The notes under the pieces were generated by a model. That model worked only from the letters and a program-made list of their open reading frames with translations, ran no database searches and was not told the DNA's origin. DNA of 9,301 nucleotides from Armatimonadota bacterium (lineage in GTDB: Bacteria; Sysuimicrobiota; Sysuimicrobiia; Sysuimicrobiales; Kaftiobacteriaceae), in assembly GCA_020028535.1 (NCBI GenBank), contig JAIBHM010000060.1, positions 1 through 9,301 on the forward strand, in the 5' to 3' direction. Of the stretch, positions 6,001-9,301 are shown in pieces (positions within the stretch are counted from its first letter, which is position 1; the number at the start of each line of letters is the position of its first letter). The position numbers were made by a program, and so were the translations under genes.

Positions 6001-8250
6001 GTGACTGTTGTCGGCAAACCTACTAAGCGAGTCGAAGGGATGGAGAAGATCACCGGAAGCGCTCGATTCTCCGAGGATCTTCACCTTCCGGGCATGCTGT
6101 ACGGCCGGCTGTTACTCAGCCCGCATCCCCACGCCCGCCTGACGCGGCTTCCGAAGAAGGCTGCGCTCGAGGTGCCCGGGGTCACGGCCGTGCTGACTGA
6201 GGAGGATCTGCCCGAGGGTGTCTCCAGCGCGATGCTGGCGGAGGAGGGTGAAGCCATTTACACCGGCCAGCCGGTGGCGGTTATCCTGGCCGAGTCCGAA
6301 GGGGCCGCGGCCGATGGGCTCGACCGTCTGGCCGCGGAGGTTGAGTACGAAGTCCTTCCGGCCGCGCTCGATCCCCATGAGGCGATGCGTGACGACGCGC
6401 CTCTCGTGGCCGCCGACGCTGAGGAAGACGAAGAGGCGCAGGCACACGCGACGGTGACCGCCGGCGAAGTCAAAGAGGCGAAGCCGAGCAATGTCGCCAA
6501 TCGCTACAACTTCAAGCGCGGGGACATCGAAGCCGGATTCCGCGAGGCGGACCTCATCGTCGAGAACACCTACCTGACCGGCCGGCTGCATCAATCCTAC
6601 CTGGAACCCCACGCCACCCTCGCCTCTTACGATCCACCCACCCGACTTGTCACCGTCTACACCGGCACGCAGGGGCAGTTCTACGTGCGCGCGCACACCG
6701 CGAAGGCGCTGGGTGTCTCCGAGCAGCAGGTCAAGGTCGTGCCGATGACGGTTGGCGGCGGGTTTGGGGGCAAGATCCTCCTGCTCGAGCCGCTCGTGGC
6801 CGCCCTGGCCGTGGCGGTGGAGCGGCCTGTGCGGGTGGTGCTGACACGGCGTGAAGACTTCTTGATAGGCACCCCGGGGCCGGAGACAGAGATCTGGATC
6901 AAGACCGGGGCAAAACGGGACGGTTCCCTCGTAGCTCTTCAGGCCCGGCTCGTCTTCGACGCGGGCTCGTCGCCGGGCGCGCCGGCTTCGATCGCGGCAA
7001 TTCTCCTCGGCGGGTACTACAAGACGCCTCACCTGCAGATCGAATCGCTCGAGGTGCTGACAAACAAGCCGCCAAACGGCGCCTACCGGGCGCCCGGCGC
7101 ACCCCAGGCATCGTTTGCGATTGAGTCGCAGATGAGCATCATGGCCGAGAAACTGGGGCTCGACCCGGTGGAGTTCCGGCTCCGGAACTGTTCCCAGCAG
7201 GGCGACCCGATGCCCAACGGCCGGCCGTGGGCGCGGATAGGGCTCCGGCAGGTGCTCGAAGCCCTGCGCGACCACCCCAAGTACAAAACGCGCGAGCGCC
7301 GGGACAGCGTCGGCTATGGTGTTGCGGTCGGCGGGTGGCCGGGCGGCGTCGAGTCGGCGGCCGCATGCATTCGAGCGAACACTGACGGGACGTTCCACGT
7401 TGTGATGGGTGCCGTGGACCTCACCGGCACCGCCACCACGATGACGCTGATCGCCGCCGACGCGCTGGGCGTTCCTCCCGCGCAGGTCCGGGTAGTCACA
7501 GCGGACACGGACCATGCCCCATATGCCGGGATGTCCGCCGGCAGCAAGACCACGTACACCGTCGGGCCTGCCGTGAAAGCCGCGGCGGAGGACGCGAGGA
7601 AGCAGATCCTCGCGATCGCCTCCGCGGAATTGGAAGCGCGGGCGGACGACCTCGAGATCGAAGAAGGCAGTGTCCGCGTCAAGGGTACGCCGCAGAAATC
7701 GATCCCGCTCGCCGAGATCGCCAAAAAGAGCATGAGCTTCGGAGCGAAGTATCCTCCCATATTTGGCAATAGCTCCCTCCCTTCGCCCAAAGCCTCGCCC
7801 GGGTTTGCCGCCCACCTTGCAAAAGTGGAGGTGGACCGTGATACGGGACAGATACGGCTGCTGGATTACCTGGTCATCCAGGACGTGGGGTTCGCGATCA
7901 ACCCCGCCGGAGTGGAAGGCCAGATGCGCGGCGGGGCCGTGCAGGGCATTGGGTGGGGGCTGCTCGAGTCAATGGTCTACGACGAGCAAGGCACGCTGCT
8001 CACCTGGGGATTCACTGAGTATCCTATTCCGCGCGCCAGCGACGTCCCCCCGATGGACCTGGTGATGGTTCAGGTTCCCTCTGAGTTCGGTCCTTATGGC
8101 GCAAAAGGCGTGGGTGAACCTCCCGTGATTCCCGGCGGCGCCGCCCTTGCGGCTGCGATCGCCGATGCGACGGGGGTCCGCTTGACCACGCTCCCGGTCA
8201 CCCCTCAGCGGCTCATGGAAGCGCTCATGGAACGAGTGAAAGTATCGTGA
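6001..8250 (+). CDS. Xanthine dehydrogenase/CoxL-family molybdopterin-binding large subunit
   Basis: A 749-residue catalytic subunit of a molybdenum hydroxylase, close to the usual family length. Residues about 13-125 form the N-terminal a/b hammerhead domain; the molybdopterin-binding domains follow from about 165 to the end. Visible hallmarks: RGD at 173-175, HQSYLEPH at 197-204, TGTQGQFYVR at 221-230, GGGFGGK at 252-258, AYRAPGAPQ at 361-369 (arginine R363) and GAKGVGEPP at 700-708, where E706 is the expected catalytic base. Aligned by eye to bovine xanthine oxidoreductase, F255 matches F798, but I259 replaces the purine-binding Glu802. The usual GQG before the third cofactor loop reads TGT at 475-477. 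These points argue against xanthine as substrate and for a CoxL-like oxidoreductase of unknown specificity. No FeS or FAD subunit gene is in the window. The protein would be cytoplasmic, as no signal sequence is seen. The GTG start has a good ribosome binding site. It probably shares an operon with the dGTPase upstream and the secreted protein downstream. Confidence 0.93.
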   Translation: MTVVGKPTKRVEGMEKITGSARFSEDLHLPGMLYGRLLLSPHPHARLTRLPKKAALEVPGVTAVLTEEDLPEGVSSAMLAEEGEAIYTGQPVAVILAESEGAAADGLDRLAAEVEYEVLPAALDPHEAMRDDAPLVAADAEEDEEAQAHATVTAGEVKEAKPSNVANRYNFKRGDIEAGFREADLIVENTYLTGRLHQSYLEPHATLASYDPPTRLVTVYTGTQGQFYVRAHTAKALGVSEQQVKVVPMTVGGGFGGKILLLEPLVAALAVAVERPVRVVLTRREDFLIGTPGPETEIWIKTGAKRDGSLVALQARLVFDAGSSPGAPASIAAILLGGYYKTPHLQIESLEVLTNKPPNGAYRAPGAPQASFAIESQMSIMAEKLGLDPVEFRLRNCSQQGDPMPNGRPWARIGLRQVLEALRDHPKYKTRERRDSVGYGVAVGGWPGGVESAAACIRANTDGTFHVVMGAVDLTGTATTMTLIAADALGVPPAQVRVVTADTDHAPYAGMSAGSKTTYTVGPAVKAAAEDARKQILAIASAELEARADDLEIEEGSVRVKGTPQKSIPLAEIAKKSMSFGAKYPPIFGNSSLPSPKASPGFAAHLAKVEVDRDTGQIRLLDYLVIQDVGFAINPAGVEGQMRGGAVQGIGWGLLESMVYDEQGTLLTWGFTEYPIPRASDVPPMDLVMVQVPSEFGPYGAKGVGEPPVIPGGAALAAAIADATGVRLTTLPVTPQRLMEALMERVKVS

Positions 8251-8864
8251 ACGCCCTGCGGGTGCTTGGACTGTCACTCCTGGTTGCCGCACTCTCTCCG
8301 TCTGCTGTCCCGGCCGCCCCGTACGCGTCTTACTTTCCTCTCGTTCCCGGTGCCGTATGGGTGCGGAAGGCCGACGACGGCGGGGAGATCAGGGCGGTGG
8401 TCACGAGGCAGAAATTCGCGGGGCCGGTCCGCTGCACGGTCATCGAGACGAAGACGGTTCGCGACGGCCGTGCGCGGGTGACCCGAGTGTGCTATCAGGC
8501 CACGGCCACCCAGGTTCGCGCCATCGAAACTGAAGTTGCGGGCCGTTTCATCGTCGTCGACCCGCCCCGCACGGTGCTGCTGCTGCCGCCTCACGCCGGG
8601 AGAACATGGTCCTGGACACCAAAGGACGCTCAGGTTCGGGCCACGATCACCGAGGAATGGATGCGCGAGGAATCGGTGAAGGTCGCGGCCGGCACATTCA
8701 AAGCGTGGAAGGTGAGAAGCGTCACGAAACGCGCCGACGTGACCGTGACGCTCTTCACCTGGTATGCGCCGGGTGTAGGGATCGTCAAGATTGAGCGCGA
8801 GGAACAGCGCGGCCAGCTGCAGCGTGAGGGCTCCAGCCAGCTCGTAAGCTACAAAATCCCCTGA
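8247..8864 (+). CDS. Secreted protein of unknown function (205 residues)
   Basis: The GTG start overlaps the stop of the molybdenum hydroxylase gene by four bases (GTGA), so translation is probably coupled. Residues 1-24 are a signal peptide (LGLSLLVAALSPSA core, AxA-type cleavage near VPAAP). The mature protein opens with YASYFPLVPGAVWV at 26-39 and carries TWYAPGVGIVKIE at 171-183. This FPL-x-G-x-W start and WYAPGVGxVK end is a pattern I associate with small secreted or lipid-anchored beta-rich proteins of unknown function (DUF3108-like in style). Two cysteines, C63 and C82, could pair outside the cytoplasm. There is no lipobox cysteine, so it is likely periplasmic or released rather than lipid-anchored. 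No enzymatic motif is seen. A role with the cytoplasmic molybdenum enzyme is not obvious. Confidence 0.8.
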   Translation: MNALRVLGLSLLVAALSPSAVPAAPYASYFPLVPGAVWVRKADDGGEIRAVVTRQKFAGPVRCTVIETKTVRDGRARVTRVCYQATATQVRAIETEVAGRFIVVDPPRTVLLLPPHAGRTWSWTPKDAQVRATITEEWMREESVKVAAGTFKAWKVRSVTKRADVTVTLFTWYAPGVGIVKIEREEQRGQLQREGSSQLVSYKIP

Positions 8865-8865
8865 G

Positions 8866-9301
8866 CTAGAGTCTGACGGCGAAGGTAATCGAGAGGTTCG
8901 GCGTGTGCATGCTCGTCACGACCAGCGTGAGACGCGGGCCATAATCTTCTGCCCTGAATGCCACAAGCGTCATTGAGTTGAGGGGTAAGACCGCGGCAGT
9001 CGTTCGGATCGGGATCACGTAGAAGATCCGCCCCCGCAGTTTCGCCCCGGCCGGTGTGCTCAACCGAACCACCTGTCCCGGTGGGATTTTCGCCGCGGGA
9101 TCCGCGAACGCCAGGAAGGTGCCCCCGCTGTCCCGCACGACGTAGACCAGGTAGCAGCGTCGGGCCGCGATCACGGTGGAGCCGAAGATGAGTGCCGTCG
9201 CGGGACAGAACACTTCGCCCTGGGCGTGGACCTTGATTTTCGCGGGTTTCGCCGGTTTCGACTTGGACGGTCCGGCGGCCACTGTTGCGCACACCGTGAG
9301 G
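8866..9301 (-). CDS. Secreted protein of unknown function, 5' end beyond the window
   Basis: The frame is open to the window edge. The visible part, about 144 residues, begins with LTVCATVAAG, which looks like the end of a signal peptide, so the true start lies outside; the GTG at 9294 is probably internal. A Lys/Pro/Ala-rich linker (PSKSKPAKPAK) follows, then a compact strand-rich region with FCPATALIFGSTVIAARRC, where the two cysteines could pair, and a Thr/Val-rich C-terminus ending SITFAVRL. No family recognised. An overlapping frame on the same strand (8849-9292) lacks this pattern and is taken as a shadow. The stop codon is separated by one base from that of the convergent 205-residue gene. 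Confidence 0.72.
   Translation of the reverse strand, partial: LTVCATVAAGPSKSKPAKPAKIKVHAQGEVFCPATALIFGSTVIAARRCYLVYVVRDSGGTFLAFADPAAKIPPGQVVRLSTPAGAKLRGRIFYVIPIRTTAAVLPLNSMTLVAFRAEDYGPRLTLVVTSMHTPNLSITFAVRL

Noticed and set aside
6112..7815. A 567-residue open frame antisense to the molybdenum hydroxylase gene.
   Set aside because: Long antisense frames are expected in GC-rich genes. The product has no recognisable motif, while the plus strand carries every hallmark of the family.
4671..8250. A purine-degradation pair (dGTPase feeding xanthine dehydrogenase).
   Set aside because: The purine-binding glutamate position is Ile and no guanine deaminase or purine phosphorylase is nearby, so the pathway link is not supported.
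8849..9292. A 147-residue minus-strand frame overlapping the partial secreted gene.
   Set aside because: It overlaps the end of the 205-residue gene and reads as low-complexity Arg/Gly-rich sequence; the alternative frame has signal-peptide and strand-like features.

Overview
This is a dense, GC-rich (roughly two thirds G+C by eye) stretch of bacterial chromosome. It holds ten protein genes, almost no non-coding DNA, and no sign of a mobile element, phage, CRISPR array, rRNA or tRNA. Several starts are GTG or TTG and are preceded by clear Shine-Dalgarno sequences. The mix (AI-2E-type permease, short dGTPase, CoxL-like molybdenum hydroxylase subunit, several secreted proteins of unknown function) would fit an uncultivated GC-rich soil or sediment lineage such as Methylomirabilota, Chloroflexota or the Armatimonadota/Sysuimicrobiota group. 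That placement is a guess, because no marker gene is present.

Layout. 1-801: a class I SAM-dependent methyltransferase (+), whose true start is uncertain. 802-1821: a minus-strand pair made of a 49-residue single-pass membrane protein (1672-1821) followed, with no gap, by a secreted calcineurin-like metallophosphoesterase (802-1671). 1874-2929: an AI-2E family membrane permease (+), divergent from that pair. 2945-4574: a minus-strand pair made of an unrecognised 267-residue acidic cytoplasmic protein and, overlapping it by 23 bases, a secreted 282-residue protein of unknown function. 4671-8864: a plus-strand run of a dGTPase-family HD hydrolase, a molybdopterin-binding hydroxylase large subunit (25 bases downstream) and a secreted 205-residue protein (4-base start/stop overlap), probably one operon. 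8866-9301: the 3' part of another secreted protein on the minus strand, cut by the window end.

How the genes relate. Two divergent control regions (1822-1873 and 4575-4670) separate the transcription units. The convergent ends are packed 1-15 bases apart, with no recognisable intrinsic terminators. The individual enzymes are familiar, but their combination does not define a known pathway. The least ordinary points are the missed small membrane gene fused head-to-tail to the phosphoesterase, and the molybdenum hydroxylase subunit, which has no FeS or FAD partners here and lacks the purine-binding glutamate of true xanthine dehydrogenases. The unrecognised 267-residue protein facing the dGTPase is the third. 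I found no convincing evidence of a new defence, mobile or RNA-based system.
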